This document shows, in pieces, positions 28,523 to 35,511 of a stretch of DNA of 64,000 nucleotides. The notes under the pieces are model-generated. The model was not told the DNA's origin and searched no databases. It saw nothing but the letters and a program-made list of their open reading frames with translations. The DNA is taken from positions 1 through 64,000 of the forward strand of contig NZ_QGTQ01000023.1 in the NCBI RefSeq assembly GCF_003182255.1, written 5' to 3'. The stretch comes from Paenibacillus cellulosilyticus (GTDB lineage: Bacteria; Bacillota; Bacilli; Paenibacillales; Paenibacillaceae). A program made the translations under genes and the position numbers. How positions within the stretch are numbered: position 1 is the stretch's first letter; each line of letters opens with the position of its first letter.

Positions 28523-29660
28523 ACAGCGCAGCCTCACTGGCAAACGCGGCTTGTCCGCTATGCTGGTGCTGCTGCTGTCGCTTGCGGTCGTTATGTCCGC
28601 CTGCGGCAAGAAGACAGTAGACGTTACAAAAGCACCTGCTTCTGATCAGGGCACAGTAGTTGCAGAGTACAAGGACGGTAAGGTTACGGATAAAGAATTC
28701 GATCGCTACATCAGCTTCTTCTCGATCGTGAATTCTTCGGCGGAAGCCTACCTGGCGGTGGAAGGCGTGAAGGAACAGTTCCTGCGCGAATATATTGGCT
28801 ACAAGATTCTCTACAGCCGTGCGGATGACAAGGCAAAAGAGGCAGCAGCGGACGATGTGGAGACCTTCGTGAAGCAGTTTGAAGACGCTGCTAAGAGCGA
28901 CACGGATATGAAGGCGAAGATGGATAAATCCGGTCTGACGAACGATGACGCAGAATGGTTCTACCGAATGATCATTACGGTTATGGATCACTCCGAGCAA
29001 AGCGTGAAGGACGAGGAAATTAAGGCAGTCTATGATAAGACGCCAACGGATTTCAATAACGTCACGCTTCGCCATATTCTGATCGGCTTTACGGACCCTT
29101 CCACTGGCGAAGAGAAGATGAAGAAGGAAGACGCCCTGAAGAAAGCGAAAGAAGTGAAAGCTGAGCTGGAGAAGGGCGGCGATTGGACCGAGCTTGCCAA
29201 GAAGTATTCAGATGACGAGGGTTCCAAGGACAATGGCGGTCTCTATGAAGACCAAGAGCCGCGTGTCTGGGTAGAGGCATTCAAGAATGCAGCTAATACG
29301 CAGGAGGTCGGCAAAATCGGCGATCCTGTCGAGACGGAGTACGGCTACCACGTCATCAAGGTGGAGAAGCGGGAAACGCGTACTTGGGAACAAGTTCCCG
29401 ACGCTACGAAGGATGAGCTTCGTCAGTCGATCTCGACGAACAACCTTAATACGTTCATGAGCGATGAGCTGCCGGATCTGATAACGAAGATCGATCTGCC
29501 GAAGGAAGATACGACAGATACGACAGGCGGGTCCACGGACACGAACAAGGACAGCGGACAAGCTGACACGGGTACAGATACGGGTACAGATACGGGTACA
29601 GATACAGGCACTTCGACGGACACGAACGCAGAAAAGAAAGAAGAAAGCAGCACGAAATAA
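28509..29660 (+). CDS. prsA: PrsA-like foldase lipoprotein, copy 1
   Basis: 383 residues. Lipoprotein signal with lipobox VMSACG (Cys near residue 30), so it is anchored outside the membrane. A PpiC parvulin domain follows (VTLRHILIGF near residue 178 to YGYHVIKVEKRE near 285), flanked by helical SurA-like regions. The tail is an acidic, Thr/Asp-rich linker of DTGT repeats encoded by a 12-bp tandem repeat near 29570-29605. It assists folding of exported proteins. It overlaps the end of mfd. A second paralogue lies at 41439, on the far side of the RiPP island. Confidence 0.9.
   Translation: MLHNKQRSLTGKRGLSAMLVLLLSLAVVMSACGKKTVDVTKAPASDQGTVVAEYKDGKVTDKEFDRYISFFSIVNSSAEAYLAVEGVKEQFLREYIGYKILYSRADDKAKEAAADDVETFVKQFEDAAKSDTDMKAKMDKSGLTNDDAEWFYRMIITVMDHSEQSVKDEEIKAVYDKTPTDFNNVTLRHILIGFTDPSTGEEKMKKEDALKKAKEVKAELEKGGDWTELAKKYSDDEGSKDNGGLYEDQEPRVWVEAFKNAANTQEVGKIGDPVETEYGYHVIKVEKRETRTWEQVPDATKDELRQSISTNNLNTFMSDELPDLITKIDLPKEDTTDTTGGSTDTNKDSGQADTGTDTGTDTGTDTGTSTDTNAEKKEESSTK
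29566..29609. repeat. 12-bp tandem repeat inside prsA1
   Basis: Nearly perfect units of ACGGGTACAGAT, about three and a half copies, encode the DTGT repeats of the PrsA tail. Length variation by slippage would stay in frame. Confidence 0.8.
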
Positions 29661-29698
29661 TGAATCAGAGGCTGTGTCAAAAGTCTTTTTTATATAAT

Positions 29699-29990
29699 TG
29701 TACTGTCCCCCGCCGGATAGACAGTACGAAAAATAAAAAATCAGTTAAGCGACCTTTGTCTTGAATTTCATGGGACGGAGGTCGTTTAATTTTGCCTGCA
29801 ATGTGTAGTTATCTATATCCAGTTTGAGTTCATTTCACATTTCGGAATTCGAGAGGGTTTTTGGAATGGCCTAATATATATGAGATATTGTATTATCATG
29901 TAGATCCACTAGGCTTCCGCCCGTCAGATGCTCGTTCTCGTACTCCAGCTTCTTCATGGTGAGCTTACGGCGCTCCTCCTCGGTTAACCA
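29699..29990 (-). pseudogene. Remnant of an IS3-family insertion sequence
   Basis: On the minus strand, 29745-29826 reads LDIDNYTLQAKLNDLRPMKF followed by KTKVA and a stop, the typical C-terminal end of IS3-family DDE transposases. 29903-29988 reads LTEEERRKLTMKKLEYENEH, the leucine-zipper end of an IS3 OrfA. TGTACTGTCCCCC at 29699 could be the terminal repeat. The catalytic part between the two fragments is missing and no matching end is visible to the right. The element is dead and marks past insertion next to the RiPP island. Confidence 0.75.
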
Positions 29991-30181
29991 TCAAATGCCT
30001 TGTGCGTCCTCTGCCCCCCTTTTTTCAAAGTGCTCAATATAACATCGATACACATATATGGAATTTGTATGAAAATAAGTAATTATATGATATAATTCTA
30101 TGTCAGGAGAGATTTGTTATTTGATGATTGGTGTTTTCAATATATTAATCTCTCTCGGTCGAGATTTAAGGAGGGGGCGAC

Positions 30182-30235
30182 TTGGTAGCGAGAGTCCCTA
30201 ATGGCCAAGAAACAGTTGATCCCCTACCTGGTTAA
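30182..30235 (+). CDS. Possible 17-codon leader peptide
   Basis: A TTG sits 5 nt after a very strong AAGGAGGGGG and opens a frame of 17 codons (VARVPNGQETVDPLPG after the start) ending 33 bases before the winged-helix gene. It could be a translated leader or simply a stray ribosome-binding site. Confidence 0.25.
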   Translation: MVARVPNGQETVDPLPG

Positions 30236-30267
30236 TCTGCCGTAATATACATAAGGAGGGAGTTCAT

Positions 30268-30597
30268 ATTTCGGTAATAGCGGACAAGCAGATTAGATTG
30301 GGACAACAATTTTATCTGGATGTAGAGCGTCAATCGTTAACGGTGAGGGGAAATAACTCGTCATTATCTCGTCTTGAGTTCAGACTCCTGAATCTACTTG
30401 TTGTGAGACAGAACAGAGTCGTTAAATTCGATGAGTTGATTTCGCATACGTGGGGTAACCTGGGGGGGATGGACAGGCAGGGCCTCTATGTATTTATCAG
30501 CCGGCTTAGGAATAAAATTGAATATATTTCGGAGGACGGTCCGCGTATCATCTGCATTAGAGATCTAGGTTATCTGCTGCGGATTCATCTTGATTGA
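30268..30597 (+). CDS. Orphan OmpR/PhoB-type winged-helix DNA-binding protein
   Basis: About 109 residues that form only the C-terminal effector domain of an OmpR-family regulator: LSRLEFRLLNLLVVRQNRVV, then RLRNKIEYI as recognition helix and a final hairpin. There is no receiver domain. An in-frame ATT at 30268 lies 8 nt after a perfect AAGGAGGG, and starting there restores the first beta strand (IRLGQQFYLDV). The TTG at 30298 lacks any ribosome-binding site and would cut into the fold. It precedes the lasso-type cluster, so it may be its regulator (inference). Confidence 0.7.
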   Translation: MSVIADKQIRLGQQFYLDVERQSLTVRGNNSSLSRLEFRLLNLLVVRQNRVVKFDELISHTWGNLGGMDRQGLYVFISRLRNKIEYISEDGPRIICIRDLGYLLRIHLD

Positions 30598-30831
30598 TGC
30601 TGGAATGGCTGAGGAGTCTGCCCGCGCACGAGCAACTTATAAATGCGGTATCTTTCCGCGTCATCTTCCTATGCTGGTGGTTACAGAATAGAAGCTAGAC
30701 TGAAATTTAATTTTTGTAATAAATGGGTATTTTTTGTATGCTGCCGGAGTGTGGCCTCCGTGTTGAACATAAGGGGATATGTCTTGTCTTTTGTCTTAAT
30801 AGTCGGGTCAGAACTGGCGGTTGGTCTGAGA

Positions 30832-30960
30832 ACATGTAACAAGATCAACTAATTCCTGCACTCGTTGTGCCCCGCATCGTATAAGACGGATAGCAGTATC
30901 GCATCTCTGCGGCCTTGGACGTTGCAGATCGGGCTGTTCTAAAGCGGGCAAGATGAATCG
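30832..30960 (-). pseudogene. Remnant of a tyrosine recombinase (integrase)
   Basis: On the minus strand, three frames together give LPALEQPDLQRP, then GRRDAILLSVLYDAG, then AQRVQELVDL. This is the box I region of phage/transposon tyrosine recombinases (RRDxxLLxLLYDTGARVQEL), broken by at least two frameshifts. The His, Arg and Tyr of the C-terminal active site are not found. I recognise nothing in the 230 bases to its left, up to the end of the winged-helix gene. Confidence 0.6.
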
Positions 30961-31055
30961 CTGCTGGTTTCGTTTAGAATCGCCGTTGTTCAGTCCCATC
31001 TCAAAGGGGATGGACATGGTTGAACTGGAACCCACATCCGCATGTCCGGATCTGT

Positions 31056-31095
31056 GAGTAGGCCTATGCGTATGCGCATAGGCCTACTCGATTTT
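31056..31095. terminator. Strong hairpin/terminator before the lasso-type operon
   Basis: A perfect 15-bp stem (GAGTAGGCCTATGCG / CGCATAGGCCTACTC) with a 4-nt loop, followed on the plus strand by GATTTTTA. It insulates the cluster from upstream transcription. Confidence 0.8.
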
Positions 31096-31110
31096 TATCG
31101 GAACTTGGAG

Positions 31111-31146
31111 TGTCGAAAAGATAAATAATCTGTAAGTGTTTCGACA
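31111..31146. promoter_or_regulatory. Candidate operator of the lasso-type operon
   Basis: Inverted repeat TGTCGAAA (31111-31118) and TTTCGACA (31139-31146), 20-bp spacer. Its right arm overlaps the position of a -35 element for a TATTAT at 31161-31166, about 35 bases before the first cluster gene. The binding protein is unknown. Confidence 0.4.
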
Positions 31147-31199
31147 TGTAAAATTTGATATATTATGGTTAATAAATACATACAGGTCGGGTGATAATC

Positions 31200-31469
31200 A
31201 TGTACTACTCCATTCCAAAAGATACCTTAGCATCAAGAGACCAGGGCGAATTTGTGCTAATGAACATGGAGACAGGGAAATTCTACGGGCTTGATAGTAC
31301 CGGTTCGGAAATATGGGCTCTTCTGGAGGAAGGAATGTCGATTTCAGCCATTTCCGATCAATTATGTATCCGTTACCCGCAAGTATCTCAGGAAAGAGCC
31401 CTTGCAGATATTAGCGGCTTAATTAACCAACTTCTGCAGGCCAAACTGATTCAGGAGAAGCCGAGATGA
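31200..31469 (+). CDS. Lasso peptide B1 protein (PqqD-like RiPP recognition element)
   Basis: 89 residues of the PqqD/RRE fold: LMNMETGKFYGLDSTGSEIW followed by a helical C-terminal half (ALADISGLINQLLQAKLI). Split B1 proteins bind the precursor's leader, usually its YxxP motif, and deliver it to the B2 protease and the cyclase. The following gene overlaps by four bases (ATGA) and encodes B2, which supports this call over a generic PqqD. ATG at 31200 is placed 5 nt after GGTGA; a GTG at 31191 is an alternative. Confidence 0.88.
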   Translation: MYYSIPKDTLASRDQGEFVLMNMETGKFYGLDSTGSEIWALLEEGMSISAISDQLCIRYPQVSQERALADISGLINQLLQAKLIQEKPR

Positions 31470-31885
31470 GAAATATTCAGGCGCTACACGTCTTAACCGC
31501 ATTAATCAGTTTCCATATGCAACTTCGGTTATTTGGATTTCAACGGCTGTTTAAAACTTACATTCAAAAGTACGAGATTCGCGAAGAACGCACCTCAATT
31601 ACCGAAGATGAAATTCAACAGATTGAGGATTGGATGGCTCTAATCGATAGAACCTGCACGAGTGTCCCATTTGACGCGCAATGTATGCACCGATCATTCT
31701 TGGCCTACCGCTTCGTTCGTTCCAGATTTCGGGTTCCGGTTAATTTGGTTATTGGTGTACGTAAGTTTCCTTTTTACGCGCACGCTTGGTTGATGCTGAG
31801 GGGGAAAAACTTCAATGAACCACCTGATTTTACGGACACGCTGTCTATCATATTGGATTCCGGGAAGGTGGAGGAGACAAGTTGA
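31466..31885 (+). CDS. Lasso peptide B2 protein (transglutaminase-like leader peptidase)
   Basis: 139 residues, Transglut_core3 type. Cys73 in AQCMHRSFLAYRFVR is the predicted nucleophile and His106 in FYAHAWLML the base, the usual C...H(A)W pattern of lasso B2 enzymes. It removes the leader before ring closure. The third catalytic residue is not certain by eye; Asp121 or Asp124 are candidates. Overlaps both B1 (ATGA) and the cyclase start, so the three are translationally coupled. Confidence 0.87.
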   Translation: MRNIQALHVLTALISFHMQLRLFGFQRLFKTYIQKYEIREERTSITEDEIQQIEDWMALIDRTCTSVPFDAQCMHRSFLAYRFVRSRFRVPVNLVIGVRKFPFYAHAWLMLRGKNFNEPPDFTDTLSIILDSGKVEETS

Positions 31886-33705
31886 TCTGGTTTTTATGTA
31901 AGATTGCGCATGGCGACAAGGACGGCGAAAGCATAACTGGAATGCATGCCCGATTCAAGGAGCATCTGTCGGAGCATCATCCGTATCAGGTCGAAATTGA
32001 GGTCATGACGGAGAGTAATCTGACGTGTGTGATCGGTGCAAGCAAAGAACCTCGAATATTATCGCCAATGAAGCTCGTAGCACATAGCAATCGGTTCTTA
32101 TTCATAGGAGATATGCGTATTGACAATCGGGCGGAGATATCGGCGTTGCTAGACGGCATAGGCGATCAATTAAGTGATCCTGAGATGTTCTTGATTCTGT
32201 ATGAGAGGTATGCAGGTGAGGCATTCAGCCATATTGTAGGTGAATTCACCTGTGTGATATGGGAGAAGGATACTAGTAGATTCCATGCTACAAGGGATCA
32301 TTTAGGAATGCGTACTCTATTTTGGATTGAGAATCAAGGGACCACTTGGATCGCGAGCGATATTTTTCTGCTGCAGGATCAATTCTCAATGGAACAGATC
32401 AACGATAATTATTTTCACTCTTTTTATATGGAGAATGGATGTGTTGACTCCGTTGTTACCCCTTATCAAGGCGTTAATCGTGTGCCAAGTGGTCATTTAC
32501 TCGGTAACGACGGTGGTTCTCTGGCATTATTTCAATACTGGGATCTAACCGATCTGCGGGGAGAAATTCATTATTCTTCAAACACCGACTACCAGGAACA
32601 ATTCAGAGAGCTTTTCATGCAGGCAGTAGAGAACAGACTGTCGACTCAAGGAACAACAGCTGTGCTGATGAGCGGAGGACTAGATTCCACGAGCGTATTC
32701 GCCCTATCCAAAAGGCTGGAAATGCAAGGGCACCCTGCTCAAACGATTGCGATAAGTGGGGTGTTCAACGAGTTCTCCGAATGTGACGAGCGTTCGTATA
32801 TTCGACCGCTGTTGAATAAATACAATGCTGCGACCAATGAATTTCCGTGCGATGGTCTTACCGTCTTCAAAGAATTCCCTGATGATTCACCGTGGACATT
32901 CGAGCCTCACGTTCCGGCAACTTCGTACGGGTTCACAAGCGGCCTCTTAGGTTACGCCAAAGAGCTGGGCGCCTCAAGAGTTTTGACCGGCTGTGCCGGA
33001 GACCATGTGCTAACCGGGACACCCGGGATGATCGCCGATCTTGTAGGAAATCTATCGATTATGCAGGCTGCATCACATGCCCGTCGGTTTGCAGAGATGA
33101 CGCGAGGATCTGTGTTCCAAACGATGTGGACGTATGGGATCGCTCCTTTGTTAGGGCGGGGGTTTTACAAGGAGCTGATCGCTGACCGCGATGAAGCATT
33201 TATAAGAAAGTTGGGCCGTATCCCGACATTTGCGAAGAAAGATTTCTACAGGCAGTGGTCCGGAACGAGGAACCGTGTCTACATGGATCGGGTAATCGCT
33301 CCGCTACAAGGAATCGAGGTCCAGCATCCGTTGATGGATCGGCGGCTCGTAGAGTTCCTCTATCAGATCCCAGGTGAAAAACTATGGAATCATGGTTCAC
33401 GTAAAGAAATTTTACGCCTTGCCCTTCACGCAGATCTGCCCGAGGAAATATTGACGAGAACAAATAAGACAGTGCACCTACCACTTACGTATCGTGGATT
33501 GACCGTTAGTTGGCCGAAGCTTTATCCCGTGTTATCAGTAGGAAGGATTATCCGTTTTGGCTGGATCAGTAAAAAGGAGTGGCTGCATGAGCTTGCCAAA
33601 TGGCGTCAAGGCTTCGAGTGCCGCGAAAACATATTTCTACTAGTTGCGCTTGAGATCTGGCTTTACAGGCTGGAGCAGCGCTTCACCCAAAATGCTGCGA
33701 TTTGA
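31882..33705 (+). CDS. Lasso macrolactam synthetase (asparagine-synthetase-like, C protein)
   Basis: 607 residues. N-terminal class II glutamine-amidotransferase-like domain without the catalytic Cys2, so no glutaminase activity. C-terminal ATP-pyrophosphatase domain with the SGGLDS loop at residues 264-269 and TGCAGDHVLTG near residue 372. In lasso pathways this enzyme adenylates an Asp or Glu side chain and joins it to the new N-terminal amine. The start is a TTG 5-8 nt after GGTGGAGGAG. It lies directly downstream of B2 and upstream of the precursor. Confidence 0.88.
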   Translation: MIWFLCKIAHGDKDGESITGMHARFKEHLSEHHPYQVEIEVMTESNLTCVIGASKEPRILSPMKLVAHSNRFLFIGDMRIDNRAEISALLDGIGDQLSDPEMFLILYERYAGEAFSHIVGEFTCVIWEKDTSRFHATRDHLGMRTLFWIENQGTTWIASDIFLLQDQFSMEQINDNYFHSFYMENGCVDSVVTPYQGVNRVPSGHLLGNDGGSLALFQYWDLTDLRGEIHYSSNTDYQEQFRELFMQAVENRLSTQGTTAVLMSGGLDSTSVFALSKRLEMQGHPAQTIAISGVFNEFSECDERSYIRPLLNKYNAATNEFPCDGLTVFKEFPDDSPWTFEPHVPATSYGFTSGLLGYAKELGASRVLTGCAGDHVLTGTPGMIADLVGNLSIMQAASHARRFAEMTRGSVFQTMWTYGIAPLLGRGFYKELIADRDEAFIRKLGRIPTFAKKDFYRQWSGTRNRVYMDRVIAPLQGIEVQHPLMDRRLVEFLYQIPGEKLWNHGSRKEILRLALHADLPEEILTRTNKTVHLPLTYRGLTVSWPKLYPVLSVGRIIRFGWISKKEWLHELAKWRQGFECRENIFLLVALEIWLYRLEQRFTQNAAI

Positions 33706-33753
33706 GCATTTTGCCGACCCACTCACCACCAATAAAAGGAGGAAAATATAATA

Positions 33754-33975
33754 ATGCAATATACTACACCTACAATGGTTGAATTTGGTCATTCCAACGA
33801 TCTAATCCAAGGTACCTGCGGATGGGGGACGGAGAACCTCTCCCTAGACAAAACGGGTTATTACAGCTATAGCACGTATAAATGCAACTCTTCACTTAAA
33901 GACTGCTATTCCACTTCCGTTTGCGCGAATAGCAATCCTGGCGACGGCTGCAAAGGTCTCGACAGCAACTGTTAA
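33754..33975 (+). CDS. Lasso-type RiPP precursor with Cys-rich 54-residue core
   Basis: 73 residues behind a strong AAAGGAGG. The leader has the Firmicute/actinobacterial lasso pattern Y3-x-x-P6-x-M8-x3-G12. Placing the cleavage site eight residues after G12, as in such leaders, gives a core starting at Gly20, with Glu27 at core position 8, a legal 8-residue macrolactam (GTCGWGTE). The usual Thr at -2 is Ile18. Cysteines lie at 22, 44, 51, 57, 66 and 73. The predicted 46-residue tail is far longer than in typical lasso peptides (about 15-26 residues in all). An alternative start at Gly25 would put Asp32 at position 8. Modification and activity are inferred. Confidence 0.75.
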   Translation: MQYTTPTMVEFGHSNDLIQGTCGWGTENLSLDKTGYYSYSTYKCNSSLKDCYSTSVCANSNPGDGCKGLDSNC

Positions 33976-33976
33976 T

Positions 33977-34002
33977 TGTAACGTTCCTGGCCGAACGTTA
34001 CA
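33977..34002. promoter_or_regulatory. Hairpin just after the precursor gene
   Basis: Perfect 10-bp inverted repeat TGTAACGTTC / GAACGTTACA with a 6-nt loop, starting one base past the stop codon. No T tract follows directly, so it is more likely a 3'-end stabiliser or partial attenuator that raises precursor mRNA over downstream genes than a full terminator. Confidence 0.65.
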
Positions 34003-34094
34003 GTAAGGCATCTTAATTTTCAAATAAAAACCTATCGTGGTGGGTGGGTCTGCAAAGTGCTTACATTTCGGCAAGGCTGAGGAGTGATGCGAGA

Positions 34095-34508
34095 ATGGTA
34101 GTGGTACTGATTCTGAGCATTGGATTTGGGCTTTTGCTTTATATTATATCATTCCGAAAAGCAAAATTCCAAATTAAGCAATATTATTTACTTTCGGATA
34201 AAGAAGTGGTTATTCAGGAGCTTCGTAACTCCTTTACTGGTTACGCCCTATGCCTCGATTTTGTAAGATATGAGACTAGTACCCGGATGATTCAGGAAAT
34301 AGGAGAGATTATGGAACAAGCATCAATTCCGTTGCTAGTCTTTGATGCGGCAGGCATCGTACTGAAAATTCCGGAGGTTAGGGAACGACTCAAGATTGAA
34401 TATTTGCCTATACTTGTAAAGGTCCAAGAAGGGGAAGCCGTTACGAAGGGAATATTTCTCCCTCCATTGAGTAGAAGCTGGAGCCATCTGGTCCCTGTAA
34501 TCAAATAA
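34095..34508 (+). CDS. Membrane-anchored protein, possibly a thioredoxin fold without CxxC
   Basis: About 137 residues. One N-terminal transmembrane helix (residues 2-20), then a globular part. The order of the latter (strand ALCLDFV, long helix, PLLVFDAAG, helix, then KIEYLPILVKVQEGEAV) resembles the second half of a thioredoxin fold, with the Pro in EYLP at the cis-Pro position. There is no CxxC. I do not recognise the family. It lies between the precursor and two MauE-like genes, so a chaperone or redox role in maturing the peptide is possible. The ATG at 34095 follows GAGGAGTG; a GTG at 34044 is an alternative start. Confidence 0.55.
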   Translation: MVVVLILSIGFGLLLYIISFRKAKFQIKQYYLLSDKEVVIQELRNSFTGYALCLDFVRYETSTRMIQEIGEIMEQASIPLLVFDAAGIVLKIPEVRERLKIEYLPILVKVQEGEAVTKGIFLPPLSRSWSHLVPVIK

Positions 34509-34559
34509 GCCTTAAATATAGGAGCAGAGCCTATTCTTAAACCTAAAGGAGGGAACAAT

Positions 34560-34961
34560 ATGATGCTTGTTATTTCTTGGCTACTTGCTGCAGTTGCTGC
34601 AGTAATGTATTTGAAAAGTGGACTTCAAAAGCTGAGAAATCCCTATGCGCTTCAATTGGTGATGAGCGGTTACGTCAGTGTCCCGTTTAGATGGATTCAA
34701 ACTGCGGCACCTATAATAATTACAAGTGAAATCTTAACGGCGGTCTGGCTCCTAGTTCCCTTCACTCGGCAGGTTGGAGTTTATGCGGGAATCGGACTGC
34801 AGTTGCTGTTTATCATTCTTCTAACTAAAAATTTTGGGAAAACAATGGAATACGGCTGTGGGTGCTTTGGACTTAACCAGCCCCAGACTATAGAAGGCAA
34901 GCATCTCTATGTAAACGGGATGATTTTGACCGTTTTGATACTGCTTGCCACTTTGATGTAG
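34560..34961 (+). CDS. MauE/DoxX-like membrane protein, copy 1
   Basis: 133 residues, four predicted membrane helices. N-terminal KSGLQKLRNP loop and a GCGCFG motif (Cys100, Cys102) on the loop before the last helix are the marks of the MauE branch of the DoxX superfamily. MauE acts with MauD to form disulfides in methylamine dehydrogenase. Here no methylamine genes are present; the neighbour is a Cys-rich peptide, so a dedicated disulfide-forming role is inferred. Strong AAAGGAGGG site. Confidence 0.8.
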   Translation: MMLVISWLLAAVAAVMYLKSGLQKLRNPYALQLVMSGYVSVPFRWIQTAAPIIITSEILTAVWLLVPFTRQVGVYAGIGLQLLFIILLTKNFGKTMEYGCGCFGLNQPQTIEGKHLYVNGMILTVLILLATLM

Positions 34962-34977
34962 GGAGGTGTAAGTTGCA

Positions 34978-35496
34978 ATGATTTATTTGGGACTGATGAT
35001 GACGCTGTCTGTCTGTCTAACCTTGTTTCTATCGGGTGCTGCGAAAGTATTCGATCTCCGGAGCTCTGGGCGGTCCGCTGCATCCATCGGTATCCTTCCC
35101 AATAGTTTGGGGAGGTTATTCGGGTATGTGCTTCCCTTTGCAGAAATTATTCTGGCGGCACTGCTATTAACCGACACGCAGATGCGCCTGGCTTTGGTAG
35201 CGGCAGCGCTTCTATTCGCCGCTTTCATTACGGCGAATGCGATCGTATTGGTACAGGGCAAGGACATTGCCTGTCACTGCTTTGGTTCTCTACTTAGGGG
35301 AACGATGGGTTGGGGCGGCCTACTACACAGTGTAATAATGATGATCTGTTGTACAGTCGGTTATTTGTGGCCCGGTTTTTCCGTTTCGGATCTCCTAAGT
35401 GATCCTGGTATTGACCACATGATAATGATAGGCGTGCCTGCGGTCGGGATATTTTTGATGGGGATGATATCAAGGGAAATTCTATTCTATCGGTGA
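34978..35496 (+). CDS. MauE/DoxX-like membrane protein, copy 2
   Basis: 172 residues, four to five membrane helices. It shows the same features as the upstream copy: an SGAAKVFD N-terminal motif and a CHCFG motif (Cys99, Cys101). It has an additional C-terminal helix. The two are 17 bases apart and clearly related in layout but divergent in sequence, so they may form a heteromer rather than be redundant. The pair is followed by a thioredoxin-like partner. Confidence 0.8.
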   Translation: MIYLGLMMTLSVCLTLFLSGAAKVFDLRSSGRSAASIGILPNSLGRLFGYVLPFAEIILAALLLTDTQMRLALVAAALLFAAFITANAIVLVQGKDIACHCFGSLLRGTMGWGGLLHSVIMMICCTVGYLWPGFSVSDLLSDPGIDHMIMIGVPAVGIFLMGMISREILFYR

Positions 35497-35511
35497 TGAG
35501 GTGTAACGACA

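Noticed and set aside
29423-29680. 85-residue minus-strand frame rich in VSVPVSVP
   Set aside because: It is the antisense of the 12-bp tandem repeat in prsA1.
30643-30852. 69-residue plus-strand frame between the winged-helix and B1 genes
   Set aside because: No ribosome-binding site, odd composition, and its end overlaps the recombinase remnant on the other strand.
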